Assembly (NCBI GenBank): GCA_030604405.1
Contig: JAUVVY010000008.1
Coordinates: 1 to 64,000 of the forward strand
DNA length: 64,000 bases
Direction: 5' to 3'
From: a bacterium
Lineage (GTDB): Bacteria; Armatimonadota; Zipacnadia; Zipacnadales; UBA11051
Shown: positions 16,265-25,288 of the stretch, piece after piece
Layout: the number at the start of each line of letters is the position of its first letter
Numbering within the stretch: the stretch's first letter is position 1
Notes under the pieces: generated by a model
Seen by the model: only the letters and a program-made list of their open reading frames with translations
Database searches by the model: none
Told to the model about the DNA's origin: nothing
Made by a program: the position numbers and the translations under genes

Positions 16265-17353
16265 CTAGAAGTCGGTTGTCAAGCTGAGTGCGAACATGTC
16301 GTCATAGCTGAACGCGGAAGCGATTCCCAGCTTCAGTGGGCCGAGCCTGCCTGTGAGGCCCCATGTGAACTCGGCGTCGCGGAAGCCGGCCCGCACAGCC
16401 CAGTTGTAGTTAACGATCTTCTCTATCCCGAAGTGGACGGTGGGGCTGGCGTCGTTTTCTGCGGTGAGGTTGTGGATGTCGGCCGCAAAGGTGAGGCCCT
16501 GAGCCGGGTCAAATGCGGCCACCCCGATATGTACGGTGGGCTTGACCTGTCTGGTCACTGTCCCCACGGTACCCCCCAGGTCGAGCGTGAACTGCGGCGA
16601 GGTGATGTTGCGGACGACCAGCCCAAAGCGCAGGTTGTCTTCAGGCCGGTAGCGCAGCCCAACGTCAGCGGTCAGTGTGTTGTCGGCATCCGAGTCATCC
16701 GCTGTCTCGGTGATCAGCCCGCTGCTTTGGTAGGCCTTCTGTATCCTAGCCTCGGCAAGGTACGCCTGTTTGACGGCCACGCCGACCTGCAGGCGCTCGT
16801 GAATCTGCTTACCGTAACCGACTCCAATAGCGCCAAAACCTACTACATTGGCGGCGGCATTAACCTGGGTCGGGCTGACTTTGGTCAATCCGGCAAGGCC
16901 CGCGCTCTGTCCGTATGCCCCGGCGGCCAGCGAACCGAGCGCAAAGCCCGTCATGAACGACCCCTCAACTTCAATCGGCTGACCACCGGTATTTCTCGCC
17001 GCACGCAACAGAGTATTGAAATCACCCGCGGGAATCGTGTCATTCTCATCCAGGTCCAGAATATAGGCCACATCGCCCAGCTCATCTATCACGCCGAGGT
17101 TGTCAACTGCCCCGCCGATGCTCAATGTATGCCACTTAAAGCCACTGTTTTCCGAAAGCCCGGCCGGGTTCCAGTACAACGCGGTTACATCGTCTGCCAC
17201 AGCGACGAACGCATCCCCCATTCCGATCGCCCGTGTGCCGATGCCGAGGGCCGTGTTGCCCAGAGCCGAGTCACTGAAGTCAGCCCACGCCGACCCTACT
17301 ACAAAACTTGCGGCCACGATGATGAGGCAAAACCACAGCATCTGTCTGCGCAT
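16265..17353 (-). CDS. PorV/UPF0164-like outer-membrane beta-barrel protein
   Basis: 362 residues. A signal peptide (MRRQMLWFCLIIVAASFVV then GSAWA) is followed by the typical family start, TALGIGTRAIGMGDAFVAVA with DDVTALYWNPAGL (about 36-68). This matches PorV/PorQ and UPF0164 barrels with a FadL-like fold. Alternating amphipathic strands continue to a terminal aromatic (TTDF). In Bacteroidetes PorV takes part in type IX secretion; here no other por genes are seen, so a general outer-membrane role is safer. The ATG at 17353 has GGAGGG nine bases upstream. A lipoprotein gene precedes it by 25 bp on the same strand, forming a pair. Confidence 0.85.
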   Translation of the reverse strand: MRRQMLWFCLIIVAASFVVGSAWADFSDSALGNTALGIGTRAIGMGDAFVAVADDVTALYWNPAGLSENSGFKWHTLSIGGAVDNLGVIDELGDVAYILDLDENDTIPAGDFNTLLRAARNTGGQPIEVEGSFMTGFALGSLAAGAYGQSAGLAGLTKVSPTQVNAAANVVGFGAIGVGYGKQIHERLQVGVAVKQAYLAEARIQKAYQSSGLITETADDSDADNTLTADVGLRYRPEDNLRFGLVVRNITSPQFTLDLGGTVGTVTRQVKPTVHIGVAAFDPAQGLTFAADIHNLTAENDASPTVHFGIEKIVNYNWAVRAGFRDAEFTWGLTGRLGPLKLGIASAFSYDDMFALSLTTDF

Positions 17354-17378
17354 TGTGCTCATCCCTCCGTTCTGTGTT

Positions 17379-17900
17379 TTACGTGAAGTCCGCGTTGACC
17401 GTGCCATAGACACGGAACTGGCTCACAGTAACATCCACGGCGCCGTCACTTTCCGCCAGCGTATACACGGTGAAGTTGCCGTTGTATTGCTTGAGCAACT
17501 CCCGAGCTTCGGCATCGCCTACTTCCTGCAACTCGATTGTGCTCGCGCCCTCGGGCAGGGTTGTCTGGTACAGCAGTTTCGCCGAAGCGGCCACATTCTC
17601 AGCCGTCAGATTGGGATTGTCGCTGATGTAGACGGATACTGTAACCGGCGCCGCCGATTGGTTGTCGTACTCGTAGGAGACTTCGATCTTCTTAACGCTG
17701 GTGATGTCGTCCGCGCGCTCCTCCCAATCGTCAGAGCGCACGTTATTGGCCTCGAATCCTGAATTGCTCACGGTCAGCGTGAAGTCCTCTGGGTCGGTAC
17801 GCACCGTCAAATTGAGGTCCTTGGCCTTGTCATACGCCCCACATCCCACCACGACTAATAGCACGAAGATGAGTAACACCCCTACAACACTCTTGTGCAT
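17379..17900 (-). CDS. Small lipoprotein, cofactor of the barrel gene
   Basis: 173 residues with a lipoprotein signal peptide (MHKSVVGVLLIFVLLVVVG then C, lipobox VVGC near 18-21). The mature part is beta-rich (TVRTDPEDFTLTVSNSGFEA, VTVSVYISDNPNLTAEN), Asp/Glu-rich and ends AVDVTVSQFRVYGTVNADFT. No family is recognised; it resembles Ig-like or fibronectin-like accessory domains. AGGAGG lies five bases before ATG 17900. Its stop is 25 bp from the PorV-like start, so the two are probably co-transcribed and may act together in the outer membrane. Confidence 0.7.
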   Translation of the reverse strand: MHKSVVGVLLIFVLLVVVGCGAYDKAKDLNLTVRTDPEDFTLTVSNSGFEANNVRSDDWEERADDITSVKKIEVSYEYDNQSAAPVTVSVYISDNPNLTAENVAASAKLLYQTTLPEGASTIELQEVGDAEARELLKQYNGNFTVYTLAESDGAVDVTVSQFRVYGTVNADFT

Positions 17901-18019
17901 AACCTTCCTCCTGTCGTACTGCACTGGAGCCGTGCAACTGAGATCGTTGGGATATATTGAAGATATCATACACATCTCGACTACATGAAACAAGTCGCGC
18001 GGCTTGAGACTTCTTCAGA

Positions 18020-20749
18020 TTAAGGCCCGCAGCCGGCGATGATGAGGGTCAGATCTACCGGATAGCGGCCCGCGCGGGAGCTATACACGATCAGGCCGCC
18101 AGGCGTGCGCTCCCGCGGCACGGCAAGTGTAAGCTGCACGCGCCTGCGATCCGCCCCGGCTATCTCTTCTATCATGCCCGGGGGCACGCCAACACGCACC
18201 AGTTCCCCGTACCGGCCCCAGAGGCCATGTATGTGTGACAGCGCCCCGCGTGAGTCGGCGTACTGGTCGCCCAATCGCTGCGAATCAACGTGACATCCGT
18301 TCATATAGATTTGCAGTTCCGTTGGCCAGCCACCCGCTTCGGTCTGCCGGGCGTCCTGCATCTTGGCGGACAGTTCGGCGATGAGTGTAATACTGTCTGC
18401 TTCGGCAAGATCCATGCCTGCCGGCAGCTCAAATACGTAATCGAGGTGGCCGGCCTCGATGCCACCTAGCAGGTGGATCTCCCGGCCGACCAGTCCCCGC
18501 TCCAATTCGGCCTCGTGCCAGCCTGATGAATGTTCCTGTTCGCCGGCGAGTTTCCGCAGCACCACCGAGCCGTCAGCAAGCCTCTCAACCGCCGGCAGCC
18601 GACCACTGCAGAGCTCCAGATACTTAAAATCAGAGAACCTGCCGTTGACGCAGGCCTCCAGCCGCAACAGACACGGGTAATCAGGCAGCAGCTCATCGAA
18701 TACAAACGTGCCCCGGCTCAGCGCCAGATGCGCCTCAACGCCTCCCCGCATCCAATCCATTTTCCCTGTCGGGGCGGGGCTTATCTCCTGTCCCAGCGCG
18801 TCAACGCCGCTGACGGCTATCTGAATATCGGGCCATGTGAAGTCCGTGCAGCCCTGTCGGGCTACGAACACGGGAAGCCGGACGGTGCTGCCGGGTTCGA
18901 CCGTGTCCCCGGGCGGGCCCTCGAAAGCAAAATACGGATCCGCCTGCAGGTGCGCCGGATTGTAACCGAACTTCTTCGCCGAGCCGTCGTAGTTGTAGAT
19001 CCCGTTGCGCTCCCACTCGATGTCATGAAGCTCGGTATAGACATATCCGCACACTTCTACCTCCCGCCGCAGCAGATCGGTGAGGAACTTAAAGCACCAC
19101 GAGATGTCCTTGTCACCCATACGCGCCGAGACGCCCCCGTATTCCGAATTGAGCAGAGGCTGTTCGGTCTGGGTGCGGCGCGGTACGAAGTTGAAATCAG
19201 ACCCGGGGCGGGTCCTGTCTATCACCTCGGCGATGTGCTCAGCCGCCTTTTCATAATCATTGATATAGAAATGCCACGAGTTGATATCGGTGCGCACATG
19301 ATCATGGAGGCAGGCCGAGTTGTCCTCAATCAGCCGCGTGCCATCAAGCTCTTTGGCCAGCTCGTACATGCCCTCGACCCATTCCTGGCGCTCCGGGTCT
19401 TGCTTGTAGCCGTCGCCTCCGAGTCCCCACGTTTCATTGAACAGGCACCACGAGATGATAGCCGGGTGGTTGTAGTCTCGCGCGATCGCCTCCCGCAACT
19501 GCGCCTCATGGCGCCGGCAGGCAAGCTCCGAGTAGCCGTCATATCCAAAGCCTGGCATATCGCACTGCAGCATTATGCCCAGTCTGTCGGCCCAATACAG
19601 GTACCGCGGGTCCTCCAGCTTGATGTGCACGCGCAGCAGGTTGAAGCCGGCGTCTTTGGCCTGCTGCAGATGCTCGCGGATCGCATCATCAGACAGATAC
19701 GTATAAACACCCCACGGGTTGAATGACTGGTCCAGCGCGCCCTTGATATAGATCGGGCTTGCGTTGAGCGTGATGTAATTCGGCCCACCCTGGTACAACG
19801 GGCCGACCCCGACTTCCCTCATGCCGAAGTAGCTGTGCGCCGTGTCAACCGCCTCGCCGCCACACTCCAGTGCGACAATGACACCATATAGATGCGGATG
19901 CTCAGGCGTCCAGAGCATCACCTCTTCATCTAGCGCCACGCTGCCACCAAAGCCGCCCTGCCCATCGCCCTTCAGCACGGTTTCAGCTACCTGCTTACCT
20001 TCGGCGTCGCTGACGGTGACACTCACACTGCCATTCTCGCCCACATTCCGGCAAACGACTTCGGCCATGACGGCACCGTCTGCGGGCTTCGGCGTGAGGC
20101 GGATGTTCTCGATATACGTCTCCGGACGCGGTGCCAGCCATACCGGCTGCCAGATGCCCGAGGTCGTCGTGTACCAGTTGTGCTGCTTGCCCAGCGGCTT
20201 TCGCTGATCATCCTGCGGGTCGCACACGCGGCACGTCACGGTATTCTCCCCGTCGGTGAGATAGTCGATGATGTCGAACTCCACGGGTAGGTATCCGCTT
20301 TCACTTTCGCCGACGGCGTGGCCGTTCACCCAGAGCCTGACATGCCAATCCGCCGCACCGATGTGGAGAATAACCCGCCGGACGTTCCAAGCCTCAGGCA
20401 CCTCGAATGCGCGCTTGTACCAGCCGATGGTATGCCGCGCCGCTTCGCGGTAGTTATCTGTGTTGACCTCAGCCGGCTTCAGATAAGCATTGCGCGAGAA
20501 GTAGTTGTCACAGTCGGCTGCTGCTGCGGTGCCCCATGCTGCGTGCGATTCCCACGGAAACGGCACACGAATGGTTCGCTCGAGGGTCGCGTCAGGCTCA
20601 TACCAACCCTCAGCCTCGCCGACATCTTGCGGGTCGAATGAGAACTCCCACTGCCCGTTGAGGTCAATCCAGTCTTGCCCCTCAGTCATGCCGCGGTGAA
20701 AGTCCGGCCGCGGGTGGTACTGCTCATCTGCTTGCTTGCATGAAGACAT
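18020..20749 (-). CDS. Glycoside hydrolase family 2 protein
   Basis: 909 residues. The sugar-binding jelly-roll domain begins at WIDLNGQWEFSFDP (about 28-41) with RVPFPWESHAAWG and VNGHAVGESESGYLPVEFDI. An Ig-like domain follows, then the GH2 TIM barrel (GFNLLRVHIKLEDPRYLYWAD about 350). The acid/base Glu is visible in SWCLFNETWG (about 434) and the nucleophile Glu in LLNSEYGG (about 525). A C-terminal beta domain continues to the end. No signal peptide is seen from the ATG at 20749, which has GGAG six bases upstream; a longer frame to 20932 is rejected. Activity could be beta-galactosidase, glucuronidase or mannosidase; the specificity is not readable. It is divergent from the SAMD9-like gene. 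Confidence 0.9.
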   Translation of the reverse strand: MSSCKQADEQYHPRPDFHRGMTEGQDWIDLNGQWEFSFDPQDVGEAEGWYEPDATLERTIRVPFPWESHAAWGTAAAADCDNYFSRNAYLKPAEVNTDNYREAARHTIGWYKRAFEVPEAWNVRRVILHIGAADWHVRLWVNGHAVGESESGYLPVEFDIIDYLTDGENTVTCRVCDPQDDQRKPLGKQHNWYTTTSGIWQPVWLAPRPETYIENIRLTPKPADGAVMAEVVCRNVGENGSVSVTVSDAEGKQVAETVLKGDGQGGFGGSVALDEEVMLWTPEHPHLYGVIVALECGGEAVDTAHSYFGMREVGVGPLYQGGPNYITLNASPIYIKGALDQSFNPWGVYTYLSDDAIREHLQQAKDAGFNLLRVHIKLEDPRYLYWADRLGIMLQCDMPGFGYDGYSELACRRHEAQLREAIARDYNHPAIISWCLFNETWGLGGDGYKQDPERQEWVEGMYELAKELDGTRLIEDNSACLHDHVRTDINSWHFYINDYEKAAEHIAEVIDRTRPGSDFNFVPRRTQTEQPLLNSEYGGVSARMGDKDISWCFKFLTDLLRREVEVCGYVYTELHDIEWERNGIYNYDGSAKKFGYNPAHLQADPYFAFEGPPGDTVEPGSTVRLPVFVARQGCTDFTWPDIQIAVSGVDALGQEISPAPTGKMDWMRGGVEAHLALSRGTFVFDELLPDYPCLLRLEACVNGRFSDFKYLELCSGRLPAVERLADGSVVLRKLAGEQEHSSGWHEAELERGLVGREIHLLGGIEAGHLDYVFELPAGMDLAEADSITLIAELSAKMQDARQTEAGGWPTELQIYMNGCHVDSQRLGDQYADSRGALSHIHGLWGRYGELVRVGVPPGMIEEIAGADRRRVQLTLAVPRERTPGGLIVYSSRAGRYPVDLTLIIAGCGP

Positions 20750-21021
20750 AGAAAACTCCGCAACAGTGTGATGCGATACGAATACCCGGGCTGCCCATGT
20801 TATTTGCTTGCCGGCACTGGACATTCCTGCCGTCCTGAGTGGAATAGATTGCACAATGAAGGAGCCCGCGGCAAATAGATGCCATGCAGGAGAAACGCGA
20901 TGCAGCGTAGAAGTACATAAAAAACGTGGCAATACAATCTACTCTTATTTACGGAACGCGGAGAGAGGGCCCCCGGCCCAAAACATAGCGCGTGTTAAGC
21001 CTCGTCGAGGAGTGAGCGAAA

Positions 21022-24000
21022 TTGATCGATCGTGAGAAGTTCCTGTCGCTGGTGCCTCAGTCCGAAGGGCCGACCCTAGATTTCAAGGCGACCTCTTACA
21101 ACCTGCACGAGGATGGGGGGAAAGTCAGCTTCGTCAAGGACGTACTTTGCATGGCGAATACGCCGAGAGAAGGTACTTCATTTATCGTGTTAGGGGTGAA
21201 GAAGTACCCTGATGGGACTTACGAACTCATTGGTGTCGAGAGCCATCCTGATGACGCGGATCTTCAATCGCAACTCTCCGCACGTGTCAGGCCCGTACCC
21301 GAGTTCGTTTACCACAGCGTTCAGCATGAAGGAAAGTCGTATGGGATCATCGAGATCTCGCCCGTCCGACAGGGTCCCTGTATGCCAACGAAAGACTTCG
21401 GCAAGATGCTGAGGACCGGCATCGTCTATTTCCGGCGAGGCTCCCAGAATGACGAGGCCACTGCGGAAGACCTACGTAGGATCGTACGATGGATTGAAGA
21501 GGGTACTGTCTCCTCTATGGCCCGCCTGGACGACATACCGGAGTGGGAGAGATTTCTCGCCGCGGTTCACGGTTTCGAGACCAAGCGCAGATACGTCCTC
21601 ATCTCGGCGCCGCTTAGGAACGGCAAGATGGCGGACGTTTCCGTTCTTGGCCGGGTTCCCTGGTGCGCAGTTTTTGATTTTGACCCGGGCAGCGAGTCCG
21701 AGGGATTGTTGAGTAGAGCCAGAACCGAGATGGAGCGAACGAGGCGATGTCAGATCGTCGTTGCTCGAGAAAACCCCACACTGTATCCTGATCGGGTGAC
21801 ACACTGGTTCTTTGCCTGCGGATTGGAGGGAAGGGAAGAGACACTGACAACAAAGGAATGGCGGGAATGGAAGACGCAGTTCGGAAGTGAACTGGACCAA
21901 CAGTTCGGCAGAATTGCAGGCGCCGTCGCGCCTGCCCCAGTAACTGGTTTGGTGCTTTGGTATGACGAAATGACCGTACAGTATTTGCGGTCCTGTATTG
22001 AGGCAGCGCTCAGCGCGTTTGGCTCGTCGCTAGAGCTCGTGATGCTGACGGATGAGCCGGCGATGCTGCGTGGACTGAAGGCAGACTATGACGCTCAGCT
22101 TTTTGAAATACCTCTGCACCATCTATGCAGTGGTCTAGAATTAGAGCTTGCCACGCCCTCTGTCTCAGATCTGGATGAATACTTACTGCCCTCAAGCTCT
22201 GGCGCGCCGATCTCCCTCGACTTGCAAGAGCGCCAATGGCTGAGTGAAGAGCTTCAAATAGTGGACCTTAGTAGCGGGTACGAAGACAGTGAGGACGGCG
22301 ACAGCGGCGGCGACTTCCTTCGAGGGGCAGAGGTTTCGTGGCATGCGCTAAGCAATAAATACGACGTTGATCGTGATAAGACGCAAAGAATACGGCGACG
22401 CGTAGAAGCTGAGTTGCAGAATAAGCAGATAGTCCGGGTCAATCTGTATCACGCTCCGGGCGCTGGGGCGACTACCGTCGCACGGCGTGTTGTGTGGGAT
22501 CTTCATCAAACGTATCCTTGTGCGCTACTGAGCCGCTCCGAGCCTGAGGAAACGGCCGAGCGTCTGTATCGCTTGTCCTCCCTCACTGGGCAGGCTGTGT
22601 TGCTTCTGATAGATGGCGCTCAAGTCGCTGAAAGAGAGGTGGACGAACTTTACGACCATGTTCGGAGTCGACACATCCCGGTCGTCTTTCTTCAAACCCT
22701 AAGAAGGTTCAAAAGACAGCAGGAGGGCAATCGGGTCTTTTACCTCCCCGCCGAACTCTCAGGCGAGGAGTGCTATCGTTTCGTTGAAGCGTTTTCACGC
22801 GAAGAACCGAGCAAGAGGGCACGTCTTGAAGCACTAATGTCGGCGGAGGAGCCGAGGATGCGTACTGCCTTCTATTTCGGACTCGAAACCTTCGGCCGAG
22901 AGTTTCGGGGACTAGAAAATTATGTCAACGCGCGGGTTGCGGAACTGACTCCTGAGCAGAGGCGCGTAATGATGTACCTTGCCTTGGCACATCACTATGC
23001 TCAGCAACCAACGCCAGCACAGGCATTTGCAGACCTGTTGGGTATGCCAAAGAGCCGTACAGTAGAGCTGCAAGAGGCCCTGACCCAAGGGGCCTTGGAA
23101 CTTCTCGCACAAGTGCAGGATGGTGTTTGGCGAACGGCGCATGAGCTGCTGGCGTTAGAAATCCTAAAGCAAGTGTTGCTACCGGGTCCGGGAGACAGGC
23201 GCCAGTGGCGGCAAGGGCTATCTGCTTGCGCTATAAGGTTCGCTGAGTTTTGCCGTGGCACCGAACCAGTGCCAAGCGAGGAAATGTTGGAGATTGCAAG
23301 ACGTACTTTCATATATCGCGACAACGCTGAACTTTTGGGAACTGAGCGCTCTGCACAGAGTTCTTTTTCCCAGCTCATCGAAGAGATACCGGTGCGCGAG
23401 GGGAGACTTGAAGTCCTTCGCAAACTGGTTCGCTTGTACCCAACAGAAGCACACATCGGGGCCCACTTGGGCCGCTTCTATGCAATTGAAATGAAGGACT
23501 ATGACGAGGCGATCGTATGTATCGATCAGGCTCTTCAAGTGCAAGAGCATGACCATCTGCTGCATCATATGAAAGGAATGGCAATGCGAAGTCAGATGTA
23601 TGAGCTTCTGCGGCAGAAAGGTGATTTGGACCAGGCGGTGCGCCTGGCGAAATCAGCCAGCCATTCATTTGAGACCGCTCGCGAATTGAGCGCAGATGAC
23701 GAACACGCATACATAAGCGAAATCCAAATGCGCATCGCGTTGCTCGACTACGCAGGCGCTGCGCACGATGGAGATGTCAACAAGTATATTGCGTCACCTA
23801 ACGCTGATCCCTACATCGTGGAGAGCTTTGACAAGGCGGAGGAACTACTCGCGTTGGTGAGTAGAAACCGCGAAGGACAAGGTCCTAGTCGATATGAGCA
23901 GGACTCTCGGGCGAAGTTAGATACTCTCTACGGGGAGTACTATAGGGCACTGGGGGTGTGGGACAGCTTATTGGCGCGGAGAGATGCCTATCACCCGCCT

Positions 24001-24678
24001 GTTAGAAGGCAAATTGTCTGGACGTACCTTGCACGAAGAGGCAGGTCATGGGATGCCTTACCCGAAAAGGAGATTGACCGGATAGTAGAGCTCCTGGAAG
24101 CTAACCTCAACGAGGAACCTTACGACGACAGGAATGTTCGTATGTGGGTGCAGGCGGTTCGACGTTCCAAGAGGGCGCCGAGTATTGACGCGATCATAGA
24201 ACGCGTTGCCTACTGGAAGAGCAATTCGGAAACACTGGACGCAGCGTACTATTTGTATGTATGTCATGCACTCAAGGCTCTGCAAGGGTCCAGTTTAGCG
24301 CGAGAAGAGGCACGACGGTACATTGAAGAGAGTCGCGACATGGCCCGACTTCGCCGTTCTCGAACAAAGAGCTTAGAGTGGCTCGGCAAAGGTTCCGGAA
24401 TCCAGCGTCTTGTGCATCATTCGGAGCTGGGCGAGTGGGACAGGGAAAAAAATTTCTGGGAGCGCACAGGATATCTCGAGCGCGTGCGTGGACGCATAGC
24501 TGGAATCAAGGGCCCGCAGGCCGGGCAGATCGAAGTAGAAGGTGGACTTATTGCCTTCTTCGTACCTGCACACGGGGGCTATGCTAGAGGGCGATCCGAA
24601 AACAAGCTTGTTGACTTCTATTTAGGTTTCAGCTACGACGGCCTACGGGCATGGGAAGTAGCTGATGGACAAGACTAA
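21022..24678 (+). CDS. SAMD9-like AlbA_2/STAND-type NTPase protein (putative immunity protein)
   Basis: 1218 residues. Residues 1-165 form a Schlafen/AlbA_2 domain: PTLDFKATS, FVKDVLCMANTPREGTSFIV, and FRRGSQNDEAT near 150. Residues about 170-400 match the SIR2-like middle region of the SAMD9 family (WCAVFDFDPGS, THWFFACGLEG). A P-loop at about 476-485 reads APGAGATTVARRVVWDL with no Walker A lysine, as in the GG-x-TT loop of human SAMD9; a Walker-B-like VLLLIDGA is near 527. Helical TPR-type repeats (about 790-1110) and a C-terminal OB-like segment (RGRIAGIKGPQAGQIEVEGG, about 1158 on) complete the SAMD9 order minus the SAM domain. Human SAMD9 proteins restrict viruses and AlbA_2 domains bind nucleic acid; a phage-defence role is inference. 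TTG start with GAGGAG nine bases upstream. Codon use looks less G+C-rich than in its neighbours. Confidence 0.8.
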   Translation: MIDREKFLSLVPQSEGPTLDFKATSYNLHEDGGKVSFVKDVLCMANTPREGTSFIVLGVKKYPDGTYELIGVESHPDDADLQSQLSARVRPVPEFVYHSVQHEGKSYGIIEISPVRQGPCMPTKDFGKMLRTGIVYFRRGSQNDEATAEDLRRIVRWIEEGTVSSMARLDDIPEWERFLAAVHGFETKRRYVLISAPLRNGKMADVSVLGRVPWCAVFDFDPGSESEGLLSRARTEMERTRRCQIVVARENPTLYPDRVTHWFFACGLEGREETLTTKEWREWKTQFGSELDQQFGRIAGAVAPAPVTGLVLWYDEMTVQYLRSCIEAALSAFGSSLELVMLTDEPAMLRGLKADYDAQLFEIPLHHLCSGLELELATPSVSDLDEYLLPSSSGAPISLDLQERQWLSEELQIVDLSSGYEDSEDGDSGGDFLRGAEVSWHALSNKYDVDRDKTQRIRRRVEAELQNKQIVRVNLYHAPGAGATTVARRVVWDLHQTYPCALLSRSEPEETAERLYRLSSLTGQAVLLLIDGAQVAEREVDELYDHVRSRHIPVVFLQTLRRFKRQQEGNRVFYLPAELSGEECYRFVEAFSREEPSKRARLEALMSAEEPRMRTAFYFGLETFGREFRGLENYVNARVAELTPEQRRVMMYLALAHHYAQQPTPAQAFADLLGMPKSRTVELQEALTQGALELLAQVQDGVWRTAHELLALEILKQVLLPGPGDRRQWRQGLSACAIRFAEFCRGTEPVPSEEMLEIARRTFIYRDNAELLGTERSAQSSFSQLIEEIPVREGRLEVLRKLVRLYPTEAHIGAHLGRFYAIEMKDYDEAIVCIDQALQVQEHDHLLHHMKGMAMRSQMYELLRQKGDLDQAVRLAKSASHSFETARELSADDEHAYISEIQMRIALLDYAGAAHDGDVNKYIASPNADPYIVESFDKAEELLALVSRNREGQGPSRYEQDSRAKLDTLYGEYYRALGVWDSLLARRDAYHPPVRRQIVWTYLARRGRSWDALPEKEIDRIVELLEANLNEEPYDDRNVRMWVQAVRRSKRAPSIDAIIERVAYWKSNSETLDAAYYLYVCHALKALQGSSLAREEARRYIEESRDMARLRRSRTKSLEWLGKGSGIQRLVHHSELGEWDREKNFWERTGYLERVRGRIAGIKGPQAGQIEVEGGLIAFFVPAHGGYARGRSENKLVDFYLGFSYDGLRAWEVADGQD

Positions 24679-24826
24679 GGTTGGCGTGCGCGGGGTATTC
24701 GAGCAGTTACAGGGGCAGCGCCTAGATTGGTCGGACCTTGTGGCACGCGCCACCACAATTTTTTCCTTACTTGTAGCTCTGGCAGGAACTATTTTGCAGG
24801 CGGCGAAGCTAGTGTATAATCCGTAA
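24665..24826 (+). CDS. 53-residue single-TM microprotein overlapping the SAMD9-like gene
   Basis: ATG at 24665 lies inside the last codons of the SAMD9-like gene (14-nt overlap, other frame). It opens MDKTKVGVRGVFEQ..., with a basic/amphipathic N-terminal half (about 1-28) and one hydrophobic helix (TTIFSLLVALAGTILQAAK, about 30-49), ending VYNP. The overlap implies translational coupling. No clear own SD is needed for re-initiation; GAAGTAGCTG lies just upstream. Small single-TM partners are known in several abortive-infection systems as effectors or anchors, so it may be the membrane effector or tether for the large protein. It is not recognised as a family; chance ORF of 53 codons is possible but unlikely given the TM pattern and the overlap. 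Confidence 0.6.
   Translation: MDKTKVGVRGVFEQLQGQRLDWSDLVARATTIFSLLVALAGTILQAAKLVYNP
24794..24820 (+). promoter_or_regulatory. Promoter with perfect TATAAT before the wHTH-KaiC pair
   Basis: TATAAT at 24815-24820, with TTGCAG at 24794-24799 (15-bp spacer) or TTTGCA one base left (16 bp). It sits in the 3' end of the microprotein gene and would give a leader of about 60 nt before the ATG at 24890. Confidence 0.5.
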
Positions 24827-24889
24827 TATACTATTTGTGCCTGTGGGCCCGGTGCAAGCTTTTGGCATTCGAGCTGGAAGGTAAGCATC

Positions 24890-25288
24890 ATGGACGCACG
24901 GATAAAGGATTTCATCCGCGATCACGCCAGGAACCTGATCGGTCTGGATGTGGCCCTGTTCTTCCAGACCAATCCACAGACCTTCGACACGCCCGAGGGA
25001 CTGGCCCGGCGAACTCACCGCGACGTGGCTGAGGTCAGGCAGGCACTGGACCGGCTGGCCGCCGGCAACATACTGCAGGTATTCAGCCGCGGTGAGGGGC
25101 GCTATCAGTGCTATGCCCTGGCCAAGACCGCCGAGGCGTGGGATTTGCTGTGCCTGCTCAGCGAGGCGTACATGGATGATCTGGAGGCGCGCAAGGAGAT
25201 AGTCAGGCTGCTGATGCAGACCCGCACTGCCGAAAGGAAAGCCGAAGAGCACGCCAATAACGCCGACACTCAGAGGATCGGGCAATGA
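24890..25288 (+). CDS. Winged-helix protein coupled to the KaiC fusion gene
   Basis: 132 residues. The pattern FDTPEGLARRTHRDVAEVRQ then ALDRLAAGNILQVFSRGEGR (about 32-70) is a typical winged helix: short helix, recognition helix, then a beta-wing with YQCYALAKTAEAW. The first 30 residues (DFIRDHARNLIGLDVALFFQ) and the charged tail (TRTAERKAEEHANNADTQRI) may mediate dimerisation or partner contact. GGAAGG lies about seven bases before ATG 24890. Its TGA overlaps the next ATG (ATGA, 25285-25288), so it is produced together with the KaiC/solute-binding fusion. It could be a transcription regulator under ATPase control; the target is unknown. Confidence 0.75.
   Translation: MDARIKDFIRDHARNLIGLDVALFFQTNPQTFDTPEGLARRTHRDVAEVRQALDRLAAGNILQVFSRGEGRYQCYALAKTAEAWDLLCLLSEAYMDDLEARKEIVRLLMQTRTAERKAEEHANNADTQRIGQ

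Noticed and set aside
15037-17386. Plus-strand ORFs of 356 and 380 aa opposite the glycosidase and PorV-like genes
   Set aside because: Antisense of genes with recognisable signal peptides and domains; low-complexity composition.
18530-19726. Plus-strand ORF of 398 aa opposite the GH2 gene
   Set aside because: Antisense shadow of the GH2 barrel; no start signals or motifs.
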